DNA of 64,000 bases, taken from NCBI GenBank assembly GCA_020073385.1, contig JAIQFH010000007.1, forward strand, positions 118,064 to 182,063, given 5' to 3'. The first letter of the stretch is position 1, and every line of letters starts with the position of its first letter. Positions 1-8,106 of this stretch are shown one piece after another. The notes beneath the pieces were generated by a model. It saw only the letters and a list, made by a program, of their open reading frames with translations. It ran no database searches and was not told where the DNA came from. A program made the translations under genes and the position numbers. Source of the DNA: Terriglobia bacterium. GTDB lineage: Bacteria; Acidobacteriota; Terriglobia; Terriglobales; Acidobacteriaceae.

Positions 1-360
1 GCCGAAGTTGCCCTTGAACTTCACTCCATTCCAGTTCCAGGGATTGTGGCTGGAGGTAACCATCACACCGCCGGCCGCGCCTTGATGCTTCACCGCGTAG
101 GAAACGGCTGGAGTAGGGGTGTAGTCGTTAGCCAGTTTGACCGGAATGCCGGCTTCGGCGAGCACTTCGGCGACGATCTGCGCGGCGCGGGGAGAGGCGA
201 AACGAGCGTCGTATCCGACGATGACGCCACGCTGCGGTTGTTCGTTCTTCAGCACGTAACCGGCAATTGCGCCCGCGACGCGGCGGACGTTGTCGAAGGT
301 GAAGTCGTCGGCGATGAGGCCGCGCCAGCCGTCGGTGCCGAATTTGATTTCTTGGCTCAT
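1..360 (-). CDS. Phosphoglucomutase/phosphomannomutase, N-terminal part (3' end outside window)
   Basis: The minus strand starting at 360 encodes a protein opening MSQEIKFGTDGWRGLIADDF and remains open to the left edge, so about 120 N-terminal residues are visible. FGTDGWRG is the N-terminal signature of alpha-D-phosphohexomutases. VTSSHNPWNWNGVKFKG near residues 105-120 is the active-site serine loop (the Ser of TSSHNP is transiently phosphorylated). The family interconverts hexose 1- and 6-phosphates in the cytoplasm. Lying downstream of manC and manA on the same strand, it probably supplies mannose-1-phosphate for GDP-mannose, but phosphoglucomutase or mixed activity cannot be excluded from this fragment. 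Confidence 0.93.
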   Translation of the reverse strand, partial: MSQEIKFGTDGWRGLIADDFTFDNVRRVAGAIAGYVLKNEQPQRGVIVGYDARFASPRAAQIVAEVLAEAGIPVKLANDYTPTPAVSYAVKHQGAAGGVMVTSSHNPWNWNGVKFKGNFG

Positions 361-368
361 CGGAAGCA

Positions 369-448
369 GTTTCGAGTTTCAGGTTTCAAGTTTCGAGAAA
401 ACGTCGCAGATGAGTTGTATATTCTCGAAGCCCGAAACTGGAAACTTC
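369..448. repeat. Heptad-period inverted repeat (GTTTCGA word)
   Basis: The left arm at 369-397 is a run of 7-nt words of the form GTTTCGA/GTTTCAG/GTTTCAA. The right arm at 424-447 is its imperfect reverse complement. It fills the gap between the manC stop and the phosphohexomutase start, so the mRNA could form a long imperfect hairpin. Confidence 0.7.
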
Positions 449-1557
449 TACGTCAGCTTGTGCAATTTCCTTTCGTCCAGAAACTTCACCACCTTGCCTA
501 CGTCCTGCGCGTGCTGACGCGTCGTGATCAACAAGGCGTCCGATGTTTCTACCACGACTACATCGCTCACCCCCACTGCTGCTACGAATTTTCCGGGGGC
601 ATGCACGTAATTGCCGCGGGCGTTCAGAACAAAGGTGCCGGCGGCGTCGAACAAGTTGCCTTCCGGCGGAGTGCTCTTCGCCGTGTGATGTTCGTGCAGA
701 GCCGTCCAGGAACCGAGGTCGTTCCATCCAAAGTCGGCGGGGAGACAGAAGATGTTGCTGTCTTGTTCGCCCTTGGCGGAGCGCGGTTCGAGCAAGGCGT
801 AGTCGACGCTGATGTTTTCGCACTTCGGGTAGAGCTTGCGGAGCGTGGCGGCGAATCGTGCGGTCCCGAATTTCGACGCGATCTCTTCGAGGATGAGCGC
901 TGTCTTGGGCAGATGCTCGCGCAGGGCGTCAGCCAGGGTTCGGGCGCTCCACAGGAACATTCCGCTATTCCAGAAGTAGTTCCCCGCTGCGACAAACTCG
1001 GCAGCCGTATCGTCATTCGGCTTTTCGGTGAACCGCCGTACGCGGAGTGCCTCGCCTTCATACAACCCGCCAACTTCGATATACCCGTAGCCGGTTTCCG
1101 CGCGAGTCGGACGGATGCCCAGGACCACGATGTTGGCTCCGGTGGCGGCAATTTCGATCCCGCGCTCCAGCGTCTCGCGATATCGCTTCTCGTCGGCGAT
1201 CACGTGGTCGGAAGGGAACAGCCCGATTACGGCATCAGGATCTTTACGCAAGAGTAAGAATGCAGCCAGACCGATCGCCGGGGCTGTGTTGCGACCAACC
1301 GGTTCTGCCAACAGTTGTGGCTTCGGCAGCTTGGGAAGTTGCTTGACGATGGCAGGGCGGAGGTCATCGTTGGTGATGACCCAGAATTTCTTCGAAGGAG
1401 CCAGCGGCAAGAGGCGCGCGACGGTCTGCTGGATCATGGTCTGCTTGCCGTCGAGCGCCAGCAGTTGCTTGGCTCGCTTCTTGCGGCTGAGGGGCCAGAA
1501 GCGGGTGCCGCGGCCGCCGGCGAGAATCACGGGATAGAAGTTGGGGTTCTTGCTCAT
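448..1557 (-). CDS. manC: Mannose-1-phosphate guanylyltransferase
   Basis: This 369-residue cytoplasmic nucleotidyltransferase makes GDP-mannose from mannose-1-phosphate and GTP. The N-terminus PVILAGGRGTRFWPLSRKKRAKQ carries the GGxGTRxWPLSR nucleotide-binding signature with the catalytic Lys. LFPSDHVI, FTEKP (near residue 187) and NSGMFLW follow in family order, and WNDLGSW lies in the C-terminal part. It is the single-domain form: the C-terminal cupin-type phosphomannose isomerase domain of bifunctional enzymes is absent, and that activity is encoded separately just upstream (manA). It sits in a minus-strand manA-manC-phosphohexomutase series, with palindromic repeats in both gaps. The ATG at 1557 gives the full N-terminal loop. 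Confidence 0.95.
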   Translation of the reverse strand: MSKNPNFYPVILAGGRGTRFWPLSRKKRAKQLLALDGKQTMIQQTVARLLPLAPSKKFWVITNDDLRPAIVKQLPKLPKPQLLAEPVGRNTAPAIGLAAFLLLRKDPDAVIGLFPSDHVIADEKRYRETLERGIEIAATGANIVVLGIRPTRAETGYGYIEVGGLYEGEALRVRRFTEKPNDDTAAEFVAAGNYFWNSGMFLWSARTLADALREHLPKTALILEEIASKFGTARFAATLRKLYPKCENISVDYALLEPRSAKGEQDSNIFCLPADFGWNDLGSWTALHEHHTAKSTPPEGNLFDAAGTFVLNARGNYVHAPGKFVAAVGVSDVVVVETSDALLITTRQHAQDVGKVVKFLDERKLHKLT

Positions 1558-1560
1558 GCT

Positions 1561-1656
1561 TGCGATTTCAGACTGTAGATTTCAAATTGCAGACTGTGTC
1601 CATCGTTCACAATTTACTCAAGATTCAATCTGAAATCTAAAATCTGCAATCTGAAA
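1561..1656. repeat. Heptad-period inverted repeat (GATTTCA/AATCTGA word)
   Basis: The arms at about 1565-1596 and 1620-1656 consist of degenerate 7-nt words (AATCTGA, AATCTAA, AATCTGC and their complements) and pair as an imperfect hairpin. The element fills the manA-manC gap. The same word family recurs at 34811-34886. Confidence 0.75.
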
Positions 1657-1661
1657 TATCC

Positions 1662-2660
1662 TTACATTCTCGTTTCCGGCTCGGGCAGTGCTCTTCCGGG
1701 CACATAGGCCCGGAGGAATTCCACGGCCCACTGCGGCCGCACACCAAAATCCCCCACAGATGCGGGAATCACGACGGCGTCACCTTTCGCCAGTGTCACG
1801 GGCTCAAATCCCGGGGCCTCGATGACTCCGCAGCCCTCCACTGCAACTAGAATCTGCGCCGAACTCTTTCCGGAATCGTCGCGAACCGCGAATTGCAGCG
1901 CATCTTTCGCTTCGAACATCTCGACCACGAAGTAGGGAGCGGCGACAAGTGGTGCGCGACGGCTCTTGCTGCGGATCTGCTCGGGCGCGGGACGCAGAAC
2001 CTTTCCCGACTTAACGTTTTCTTTGACAGCGGCCATGCCGTCTTTCAGGTGCAACTCCCGCGGGCGGCCGTAATCGTAGAGGCGATAGGTCATGTCGGAC
2101 TGCTGTTGCGTTTCGACGATGATTGATCCCGGACCTAGCGTGTGGACAGTGCCTCCGGCGACGTAGATCATGTCTCCGGCATAGACGTCGATCCAGTTGA
2201 GCACTTCCTCGGCACGGTTCTGATGAATCGCTTCTTCCAGCTGCGCGGCAGTGACGCCGGGCTTGAGTCCCAGCGCAATCTGGGCGCCCGGTTTGGCGTA
2301 CGCGACGTACCAGCATTCAGTCTTACCCCAAGGTTGCCCGACGCGCATGGCCTGCGCGTCGTCGGGATGCACCTGCACCGATAGCTTTTCGTGGGGAAAG
2401 AGGAACTTGAGCAGTAGGGGGAATCGTTTGGGATCGCGGGCTGCTTCGCCCACTAAGTCGCGCTGATATTCCTCGCTGAGTTGAGCTAGGCTTTTGCCTT
2501 TGAGCGGACCGTTCGCGACTTTGCACTCGTCGCCGGTCAGCCAGGATTCGCCGATCTTCTGGTCGAACCGGTGGTTGGGGTAGATCGGGGATAAATCCTG
2601 CGTCCCCCAGGGGCGCGGGTCGAATCCCGGTTGCATCAGAAGCGGATAAAGACTTTCCAT
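1662..2660 (-). CDS. manA: Mannose-6-phosphate isomerase, class I
   Basis: This 332-residue zinc-dependent isomerase interconverts fructose-6-phosphate and mannose-6-phosphate, the first step toward GDP-mannose. It opens MESLYPLLMQPGFDPRPWGT, the N-terminal PWG motif of type I enzymes. GESWLTG and KFLFPHEKLSVQVHPDD (zinc and substrate site residues) follow, and KTECWYV and GDMIYVAGGTVHTLGPG complete the cupin signatures. The frame stays open upstream to 2762, but that extension is encoded by a terminator hairpin and a dispersed repeat. I therefore place the start at 2660 (next possible in-frame ATG at 2636). No clear Shine-Dalgarno sequence precedes it. It is followed by manC. Confidence 0.93.
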   Translation of the reverse strand: MESLYPLLMQPGFDPRPWGTQDLSPIYPNHRFDQKIGESWLTGDECKVANGPLKGKSLAQLSEEYQRDLVGEAARDPKRFPLLLKFLFPHEKLSVQVHPDDAQAMRVGQPWGKTECWYVAYAKPGAQIALGLKPGVTAAQLEEAIHQNRAEEVLNWIDVYAGDMIYVAGGTVHTLGPGSIIVETQQQSDMTYRLYDYGRPRELHLKDGMAAVKENVKSGKVLRPAPEQIRSKSRRAPLVAAPYFVVEMFEAKDALQFAVRDDSGKSSAQILVAVEGCGVIEAPGFEPVTLAKGDAVVIPASVGDFGVRPQWAVEFLRAYVPGRALPEPETRM

Positions 2661-2678
2661 GTGAAAACTTGCGTCCAC

Positions 2679-2710
2679 AAAAAAAGGCCGCTCACCAACA
2701 GAACGGCCTG
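2679..2710 (-). terminator. Rho-independent terminator after the aminotransferase gene
   Basis: Read on the minus strand, a stem AGGCCG/CGGCCT (2704-2709 with 2685-2690) with a 13-nt loop is followed by seven consecutive T residues (2679-2685). It lies about 105 nt downstream of the aminotransferase stop and ends only 18 nt before the manA ATG. Confidence 0.75.
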
Positions 2711-2735
2711 CGCCGAGCCAGATCAGGATTTTCCC

Positions 2736-2799
2736 TGTGCCCTCTCTGTCCTCTGTGGTCAAAGATTTTCCAGAAACTCACCACAGAGGACACAGAGGA
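2736..2799. repeat. Nonad-period inverted repeat (CACAGAGGA family)
   Basis: The arms CCTCTCTGTCCTCTGTGGT (2742-2760) and ACCACAGAGGACACAGAGG (2780-2799) form an inverted pair. The arms are tandem 9-nt words (CACAGAGGA). Copies of the family occur at 8859-8954, 28446-28475, 34276-34363 and 60171-60233. Confidence 0.8.
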
Positions 2800-2813
2800 G
2801 CATGGAGTAAAAG

Positions 2814-4010
2814 CTACAGCGCGGCGAAGAACTTCCGCATGCGCTCGAGACCGCGGTCCAACTCGGCCTTCGAGGTCGCATACGAAACGCGGATGTGATC
2901 GGTCGTGCCAAATCCTTCCCCGGGAACGGTGGCTACGTGCGCTTCGCGCAGGAGCCTTCCGGCCACATCAGATGCAGATTTCAGGCCTCCGCGACCGAGA
3001 AAGGACGAAATATTCGGATAGGCATAGAACGCGCCCTCCGGCTTCGTACAGGTCACGCCCGGGATCGAGCGCAACCCGTTCACCACGTGATCGCGAAGTT
3101 GGATATACTCCCGCCGCATCTGCTCGACGCACTCCTGCGGTCCTTTCAGAGCGGCGACCGCAGCCTTCTGCACAATCGACGTCGGATTCGAAGTCGACTG
3201 GCTTTGCAGCTTGGCCATCGCGCTGGTGACTGCCGCCGGAGCCATCGCGTAGCCCAGGCGCCATCCTGTCATGGCGTAGGTCTTCGAGAGCGACCCGAGG
3301 ACGACGAAGCGTTCCTTGCATTCGCGCAGCGAGCCGACCGAGAAATTCTTCCCGCTGTAGTTGAGATACACGTAGCACTCGTCGGACAGCACCCAGATGC
3401 CGCGCTGGTGCGCCAGGCGAATCACTTCGGTCATGTCTTCGGGCTTCATGACGGCGCCAGAGGGATTCGAGGGCGAATTCAGGATGATCACCTTCGTCCT
3501 CGGTGTGATCAGACGGGCGACCATCTCAGCGGTGACGCGGAATCCCTGCGCCTCGTCGGATTGCAGCAGAACACAATTCCCGCCTGCATAGCGAATGATG
3601 TCCTTGAACGAAACCCAGTACGGGACCGGCAGAATGACTTCATCGCCGTGATCGACAAGAACCTGAATAGTATTAAAAAGTGCGTGTTTGCCGCCGACGG
3701 AGGCGATGATCTCTTCGCGGCGATAATCGGAATCAAAATCGACGTTATGACGGTGTGCGACCGCGTCGCGTAATTCGGCTGTGCCGGCGACGGCTGTGTA
3801 CTTGCTGAAATTTGCTTGAATGGCTGCAATGGCCGCTTCCTTGATGTGCTGCGGTGTGGAGAAATGTGGTTCGCCGGCGCCGAAATCGACGACGTCGATG
3901 CCCTGCGTTCGGAGTTTGTCCGCCTCCGCGACGACCGCCATCGTGGCGGAAGGTTCGATCCGGTTGATCCTTTCCGTAAGTTTCACTGCTTCCATGGTTG
4001 CCGTGGTCAT
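2814..4010 (-). CDS. PLP-dependent aminotransferase, aspartate aminotransferase type (fold type I)
   Basis: This 398-residue cytoplasmic aminotransferase belongs to the class I/II family. Visible signatures are SATMAVVAEADKLRTQG near the N-terminus, the ILNSPSNPSGAV substrate motif, DECYVYLNYSG (Asp and Tyr contacting the cofactor), and SLSKTYAMTGWRLGY with the Schiff-base Lys near residue 245. It ends with a typical arginine-containing IRVSYATS segment. It most resembles the Igamma aspartate aminotransferases (Thermus type), which transfer amino groups between aspartate or a related acid and 2-oxoglutarate. Exact specificity (aspartate, prephenate) is not decidable here. Its ATG overlaps the coaD stop in an ATGA arrangement, implying translational coupling. 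A terminator follows at 2679-2710. Confidence 0.93.
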   Translation of the reverse strand: MTTATMEAVKLTERINRIEPSATMAVVAEADKLRTQGIDVVDFGAGEPHFSTPQHIKEAAIAAIQANFSKYTAVAGTAELRDAVAHRHNVDFDSDYRREEIIASVGGKHALFNTIQVLVDHGDEVILPVPYWVSFKDIIRYAGGNCVLLQSDEAQGFRVTAEMVARLITPRTKVIILNSPSNPSGAVMKPEDMTEVIRLAHQRGIWVLSDECYVYLNYSGKNFSVGSLRECKERFVVLGSLSKTYAMTGWRLGYAMAPAAVTSAMAKLQSQSTSNPTSIVQKAAVAALKGPQECVEQMRREYIQLRDHVVNGLRSIPGVTCTKPEGAFYAYPNISSFLGRGGLKSASDVAGRLLREAHVATVPGEGFGTTDHIRVSYATSKAELDRGLERMRKFFAAL

Positions 4011-4552
4011 GCTTTTTTCTTCCTTCTCCTGGGCACTTCTGCGAGTTGCGTCCCGCCCAGCTTGTAGGCTGGGTCCAGTTTCTCGCGCAACTTCTGTTCG
4101 ACAATTTCCGGGACGAGTCCCTTTACGGGGCCGCCCGCCTGCGCCACTTCCCGCACCAGCCGCGAACTAACGTAGGAGTACTTGTCGGCCGGCATCATGA
4201 AGACCGTTTCCAGAGTGGGCTCCAGTTTGCGATTCATCAGCGCCATCTGGAGCTCGTATTCATAGTCGCTGATGGCGCGAATGCCGCGCAGGACGCACAT
4301 CGCGTCAATCGATTTCGCGTATTCGACCATCAGACCGTCAAAGGTGTCGATCCGAACGTTGCTCAGGTCGGCAGTCAGCGCGCCCAGCATCTCCCGGCGC
4401 TCGGCTACGCTGAACATCGGGACCTTCTCCGAGTTCCTGAGGATGGCAACGACCAACTCCTCAAAAATCTTGCTGCCTCGCTGAATCAGGTCGAGGTGCC
4501 CGTTCGTGGGTGGATCAAAGGAACCCGGGTAAATGGCCCTGCCTTTATTCAA
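4007..4552 (-). CDS. coaD: Phosphopantetheine adenylyltransferase
   Basis: This 181-residue enzyme is the penultimate step of coenzyme A synthesis: ATP + 4'-phosphopantetheine to dephospho-CoA. AIYPGSFDPPTNGHLDLIQR at the N-terminus contains the TxxxGH-type (TNGH) nucleotidyltransferase motif. LRGIRAISDYEYELQMALMNR and the YSYVSSRLVREVA motif are the classic CoaD signatures. The C-terminus is about 15 residues longer than usual and basic (RRRKKKA). The gene overlaps the downstream aminotransferase by 4 nt (ATGA). The usual upstream partner rsmD is not adjacent; instead a 267-bp repeat-bearing gap separates it from recA. Confidence 0.96.
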   Translation of the reverse strand: MNKGRAIYPGSFDPPTNGHLDLIQRGSKIFEELVVAILRNSEKVPMFSVAERREMLGALTADLSNVRIDTFDGLMVEYAKSIDAMCVLRGIRAISDYEYELQMALMNRKLEPTLETVFMMPADKYSYVSSRLVREVAQAGGPVKGLVPEIVEQKLREKLDPAYKLGGTQLAEVPRRRKKKA

Positions 4553-4691
4553 TCGTCCTCAATCGAAGCCCGCCCGCTTTGGCTACACGAGCAGCGGCGC
4601 AGTAACTTAGAGATTCTATGCGGGTGAGAGCAGGGATGGCAATGGAATGTGGGGATAGCACCGCAGTGTGGGCATTTGCAGAGGGATGTGG

Positions 4692-4728
4692 GGACCGCCG
4701 CCTCGGCTGTCCGTCGAGCGAAGCTCGA
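4692..4728. repeat. REP-like double hairpin (degenerate copy)
   Basis: ACCGCCG-CCT-CGGCTGT followed by GTCGAGC-GAA-GCTCGA. This is the same two-hairpin module as at 7973-8011 and 18565-18601, with one mismatch in the first stem. It lies in the 267-bp gap between recA and coaD, in which no gene was recognised. Confidence 0.7.
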
Positions 4729-4819
4729 GTGGCGAGGATGGCGGCGCTACGGTTGGGATGCAGCTGAAGGGAGGCCCGGGCGCGACTCACGGATGAGCCG
4801 CACCCGGTGGCAACGAAAC

Positions 4820-5926
4820 TCAGCGTCTGGCCGCGACGATTGGAGCCTTGGGTGTATCGGTCGCCGCTGGCATGGTAGTCACTCTGCCCGTTGGAGCTGT
4901 GGTCCCCGCCGCGGCGGTCGGCTGTGCCGGCGCAGCGATCAATCCCAGCGCCTTTCGCACTTCGGTGTCCAGCTTGGCCATCACGTCTTTGTTGTCTTTC
5001 AGGAACTGGCGGGCATTTTCGCGTCCCTGGCCGATGCGCTCGCTCTTGTAGCTGAACCACGAGCCGGACTTTTCAAGGATGTTGTTGTTGACCGCCAGAT
5101 CGAGCAGATCGCCTTCGCGGGAGATGCCTTCACCGTAGAGGATGTCGAACTCCGCCTCGCGGAACGGGGCGGCAACTTTGTTCTTCACGACTTTGACCTT
5201 CGTGCGGGATCCGGTGACAACGTCGCCCTCTTTGATGGCCGCGATGCGGCGGATGTCGACGCGGACGGAAGAGTAAAACTTGAGAGCGCGACCACCCGTG
5301 GTTGTCTCGGGGTTGCCGAACATTACGCCGATTTTTTCGCGAATCTGGTTGATGAAGATCAGGCAGGTGCGCGACTTGGACACCGTGCCCGTCAATTTGC
5401 GGAGGGCTTGCGACATCAGGCGCGCCTGCAGGCCCATGTGGCTGTCGCCCATCTCGCCATCGAGTTCGGCCTTGGGCACGAGGGCCGCGACCGAATCGAC
5501 CACCAGCACGTCAATTGCGTTGGACCGCACCAGCGCCTCGGTGATTTCCAGCGCCTGCTCGCCGTAGTCGGGCTGCGAGACCAGCAGGTTGTCGACATCG
5601 ACGCCGAGTTTCTTGGCATAGGCAGGATCGAGCGCATGTTCAGCATCGACGAAAGCGGCCATGCCTCCGGTCTTTTGTGCTTCAGCAATGACCTGCAAGG
5701 TGATGGTCGTCTTGCCTGACGATTCCGGCCCGAACACTTCCACTACGCGGCCGCGGGGGAATCCGCCGACGCCCAGCGCTGCGTCGAACGAGATGGAGCC
5801 TGTCGAGATCACTGCGATCGGGACAATAGCTTCCTTCGACCCCAACCGCATGATCGAACCCTTGCCAAACTGCTTTTCGATTTGAGATACCGCCAACTCG
5901 ATCGCCTTGCCCCGCTCGTCCGCCAT
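4820..5926 (-). CDS. recA: Recombinase RecA
   Basis: This 368-residue DNA-dependent ATPase acts in homologous recombination and LexA cleavage. The start [26 protein letters not shown] is the conserved RecA N-terminus. Walker A is GPESSGKTT (residues about 68-76), Walker B is [10 protein letters not shown], and the L2-region signature is [14 protein letters not shown]. The C-terminal tail is alanine/proline/threonine-rich rather than acidic, which varies among phyla. The AAGGAG ribosome-binding site sits just before the ATG, and a TATAAT -10 box lies at 5981-5986 on the minus strand. Confidence 0.98.
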   Translation of the reverse strand: MADERGKAIELAVSQIEKQFGKGSIMRLGSKEAIVPIAVISTGSISFDAALGVGGFPRGRVVEVFGPESSGKTTITLQVIAEAQKTGGMAAFVDAEHALDPAYAKKLGVDVDNLLVSQPDYGEQALEITEALVRSNAIDVLVVDSVAALVPKAELDGEMGDSHMGLQARLMSQALRKLTGTVSKSRTCLIFINQIREKIGVMFGNPETTTGGRALKFYSSVRVDIRRIAAIKEGDVVTGSRTKVKVVKNKVAAPFREAEFDILYGEGISREGDLLDLAVNNNILEKSGSWFSYKSERIGQGRENARQFLKDNKDVMAKLDTEVRKALGLIAAPAQPTAAAGTTAPTGRVTTMPAATDTPKAPIVAARR

Positions 5927-5980
5927 GGAAGTGGCTCCTTTGAAGAGTGCGAAATATTAGTGCTGTCTAAGTTTGGTCGG

Positions 5981-5986
5981 ATTATA
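5981..5986 (-). promoter_or_regulatory. Probable -10 box of recA
   Basis: TATAAT on the minus strand about 55 nt upstream of the recA ATG, giving a short leader that ends in AAGGAG. The -35 region is poor. No LexA-type operator was recognised by eye. Confidence 0.5.
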
Positions 5987-6073
5987 CATAGGAACGGAAG
6001 CGAAGAAAAGGCGAATCAAGAACATTACTGTGGAAAGCGTTCCGAAATGGCACCGTTTTGTGTCATTCCAGAC

Positions 6074-6199
6074 CTTTGTCATCCTGAGGCCCGCGATTTT
6101 TGCGGGCGGAGGACCTATGCACTGTTGCCCGGAGCGCGAACAAAACAGGCACGATGCATAGGTCCTCCGGCGCAAAGAACGCGCCTCAGGATGACCAAG
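6074..6199. repeat. Composite cruciform repeat, about 120 nt
   Basis: Nested palindrome. The outer arms TCATCCTGAGGC (6079-6090) and GCCTCAGGATGA (6183-6194) extend outward with one mismatch. Each outer arm is followed by a small GC hairpin (CCGC...GCGG; GGCGC...GCGCC). The inner arms are GGAGGACCTATGCA and TGCATAGGTCCTCC. It occupies the recA / ThyX-like intergenic region and looks like a non-autonomous palindromic element. Confidence 0.85.
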
Positions 6200-6206
6200 A
6201 GGGATA

Positions 6207-7895
6207 CTACCTCTGCAGCAAGTCCACCGGCGCCGTCACGTCGTGCACGCGGAAATACTTCGCGAGCGCGGGATACTTTCTCGCTACCGCCTCGTACATC
6301 GCGTAAGCAACGTTGCGATAGGAAATGTGCCCGGCTGGAGTCGTGCGCAGCTCAGAAATATAGACCGCCTCAGCGAAGTCCATCTTGAATAGCGCTCTCT
6401 TTTTGAACGCCAGCGGGATCGCGTATTGCGAATTTTCTTCGGCCTCGGAGTTCTTGCCAGCACCTAGAGCAGCCAGAGTCTGGACAGCCGTTTGCACGCG
6501 GCGCATCGCCGCATCGAAGCGTCCGCGGACGCCGGCATCTTCCATGTCGAGCAGCATTTCGTAGCCGTGCGCGGTGGTAAAGGACTGCATGACTTGAATG
6601 CAGCGGCGGTGGCGGTGCATGTCGCGGAATCCGCCGGTATCCATGAGAATGTCGAAGCGGAACTGCTGGCCGGCCCGGAACCCGCGCAACATTTCGTCGT
6701 GCTTGCCGCGATGGCGCAGGCCGAGGTCGATGATCTCGCGGCGGCGGCGCTCGCCCGCCACCTGCACGGCCTGGCGAATCTGGCGGTAGGAATGATGGCA
6801 GTGCTCGTAAAGCAGAGTCGTTGCGATCTCGACTTCTAGCGGCTCGTCGTCGAGCAGATCGACGATGGCTTTCGACGGAGCCAGCGGCTCCTCGGCCATC
6901 AACTCGCGGGCGGCCTGACGCAGTTCCTTCCGCGTCTCCATCTCGTACGGATTCGGGTCTGCATACTTCACCAGCGTTGGCGCAACGCGGACTTCGTGCA
7001 ACAACTCCTGCTCGGCCCGCGCGCCTAATTCCGGATTCACGGCGCGAATCTCCTCGACCAACGTCCGCAAGGAATCCGAATTCACGTTGTAAGCGGCGCC
7101 TGTCGCTGCCTTCTTCAGGGATTCGCCGAGCCCGCGCACCTCTTTGTGGGTGTGCGACAACAAATGAGCCACTTGATTCTCAAGCGTGCGCGCATTCACA
7201 ATCTCGCCCAGCGAAGTGTTGGTCGCGAGCGGCAGCAGGTAGCGCGTGATGTCGAATGCCCGGGCCTTGAGCGTGCGCTCGTAGGCGTCCTGCTTCATGT
7301 CGCCGGGTTTCGGCGTGATGCTGATCAGGTAATCGGTCATGTACGCCGAGAGCGCGTCGTACTCGGCGAACAGAAAGTCGACAGTGTCGCGGTAGAGCTT
7401 GCGGGCTTCGTCGTCGCCAAAGTCGGGCGTGTAGTATCCGCTCTTGCGGAAGTCCTGATAGCGCGTGGAGCGCTCCTGGCCGTCCCAGCGCTGCTCATCC
7501 GCGACTTCGATGGCGGCGAGAATCGACAGGCGCTCGATGGCCAGCGCGATGTGCGCCAGGTCGGCGATCGAGCGGTGGCCGTACTGGAAATAGAACGTGT
7601 TGAGGAACTTTTCCGCCTTCTGCGTGCTGATCTCGCGCAGCGATTCCTTCATCGAGAGCGCCGAGCGCGAATACTTCGCCATAGCGTAGGCCTGGATTTC
7701 CGGCTCAACTCCGAAAACGGCAAACACTTCCGTCGAAGGCTCCGGCGACGCGGCGCTCCCGGGTTGAGCCTCAGGCTTCAGCGCGGGCACGGGCGACGTG
7801 CGATGCGTCGATCGGTGGCCGCCAGCCGGGGACTCGGTGGACTTCTTGTCGGAAGGATCGGGCATGGTGATGACGTTGGTTGCAGGTTGGGACAT
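6207..7895 (-). CDS. Tandem ThyX-like (FAD-dependent thymidylate synthase family) protein
   Basis: This 562-residue protein has two halves that both resemble ThyX, which normally is about 220-250 residues. After a proline/serine-rich, poorly ordered leader (1-55), the first half (about 60-310) has FQYGHRSIADLAH and ERSTRYQDF, matching the STRY end of the ThyX motif, but its RHR part is degraded to EQRW. The second half (about 340-562) has DMHRHRRCIQVMQSF, keeping RHRR, but lacks the SxRY end and closes with ISELRTTPAGHISYR. The canonical RHRxxSxxxxSxRY signature is thus split between the halves. The family uses FAD, NADPH and methylene-THF to methylate dUMP; whether this one is catalytic is uncertain. 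Confidence 0.8.
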   Translation of the reverse strand: MSQPATNVITMPDPSDKKSTESPAGGHRSTHRTSPVPALKPEAQPGSAASPEPSTEVFAVFGVEPEIQAYAMAKYSRSALSMKESLREISTQKAEKFLNTFYFQYGHRSIADLAHIALAIERLSILAAIEVADEQRWDGQERSTRYQDFRKSGYYTPDFGDDEARKLYRDTVDFLFAEYDALSAYMTDYLISITPKPGDMKQDAYERTLKARAFDITRYLLPLATNTSLGEIVNARTLENQVAHLLSHTHKEVRGLGESLKKAATGAAYNVNSDSLRTLVEEIRAVNPELGARAEQELLHEVRVAPTLVKYADPNPYEMETRKELRQAARELMAEEPLAPSKAIVDLLDDEPLEVEIATTLLYEHCHHSYRQIRQAVQVAGERRRREIIDLGLRHRGKHDEMLRGFRAGQQFRFDILMDTGGFRDMHRHRRCIQVMQSFTTAHGYEMLLDMEDAGVRGRFDAAMRRVQTAVQTLAALGAGKNSEAEENSQYAIPLAFKKRALFKMDFAEAVYISELRTTPAGHISYRNVAYAMYEAVARKYPALAKYFRVHDVTAPVDLLQR

Positions 7896-7972
7896 GGGAG
7901 TGCTGGAATGTTACGCGCCGTGCTTGTGGATTAGCAACGCGATTCGTTCCATGCCCCGGCAAGCACATGTGC

Positions 7973-8011
7973 GGACAGCCGCCTCGGCTGTCCGGTCGAG
8001 CGAAGCTCGAC
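7973..8011. repeat. REP-like double hairpin
   Basis: GGACAGCCG-CCT-CGGCTGTCC (7973-7993, perfect 9-bp stem) then GTCGAGC-GAA-GCTCGAC (7995-8011, perfect 7-bp stem). It lies between the divergent ThyX-like and fabG genes. Confidence 0.85.
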
Positions 8012-8106
8012 GGCCGCGGCAGGCCTGGTTCGCAGCCGTTCTGCACCGCCACTCCCGCGTATAATTCAGCGTTCCGCAATCATTCGACTGCATAGGGAGA
8101 ACTCTC

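Noticed and set aside
2610..2640. GGGTCGAATCCCGG resembling a tRNA T-arm
   Set aside because: It lies within the conserved FDPRPWG coding segment of manA on the other strand and has no acceptor or anticodon arms.
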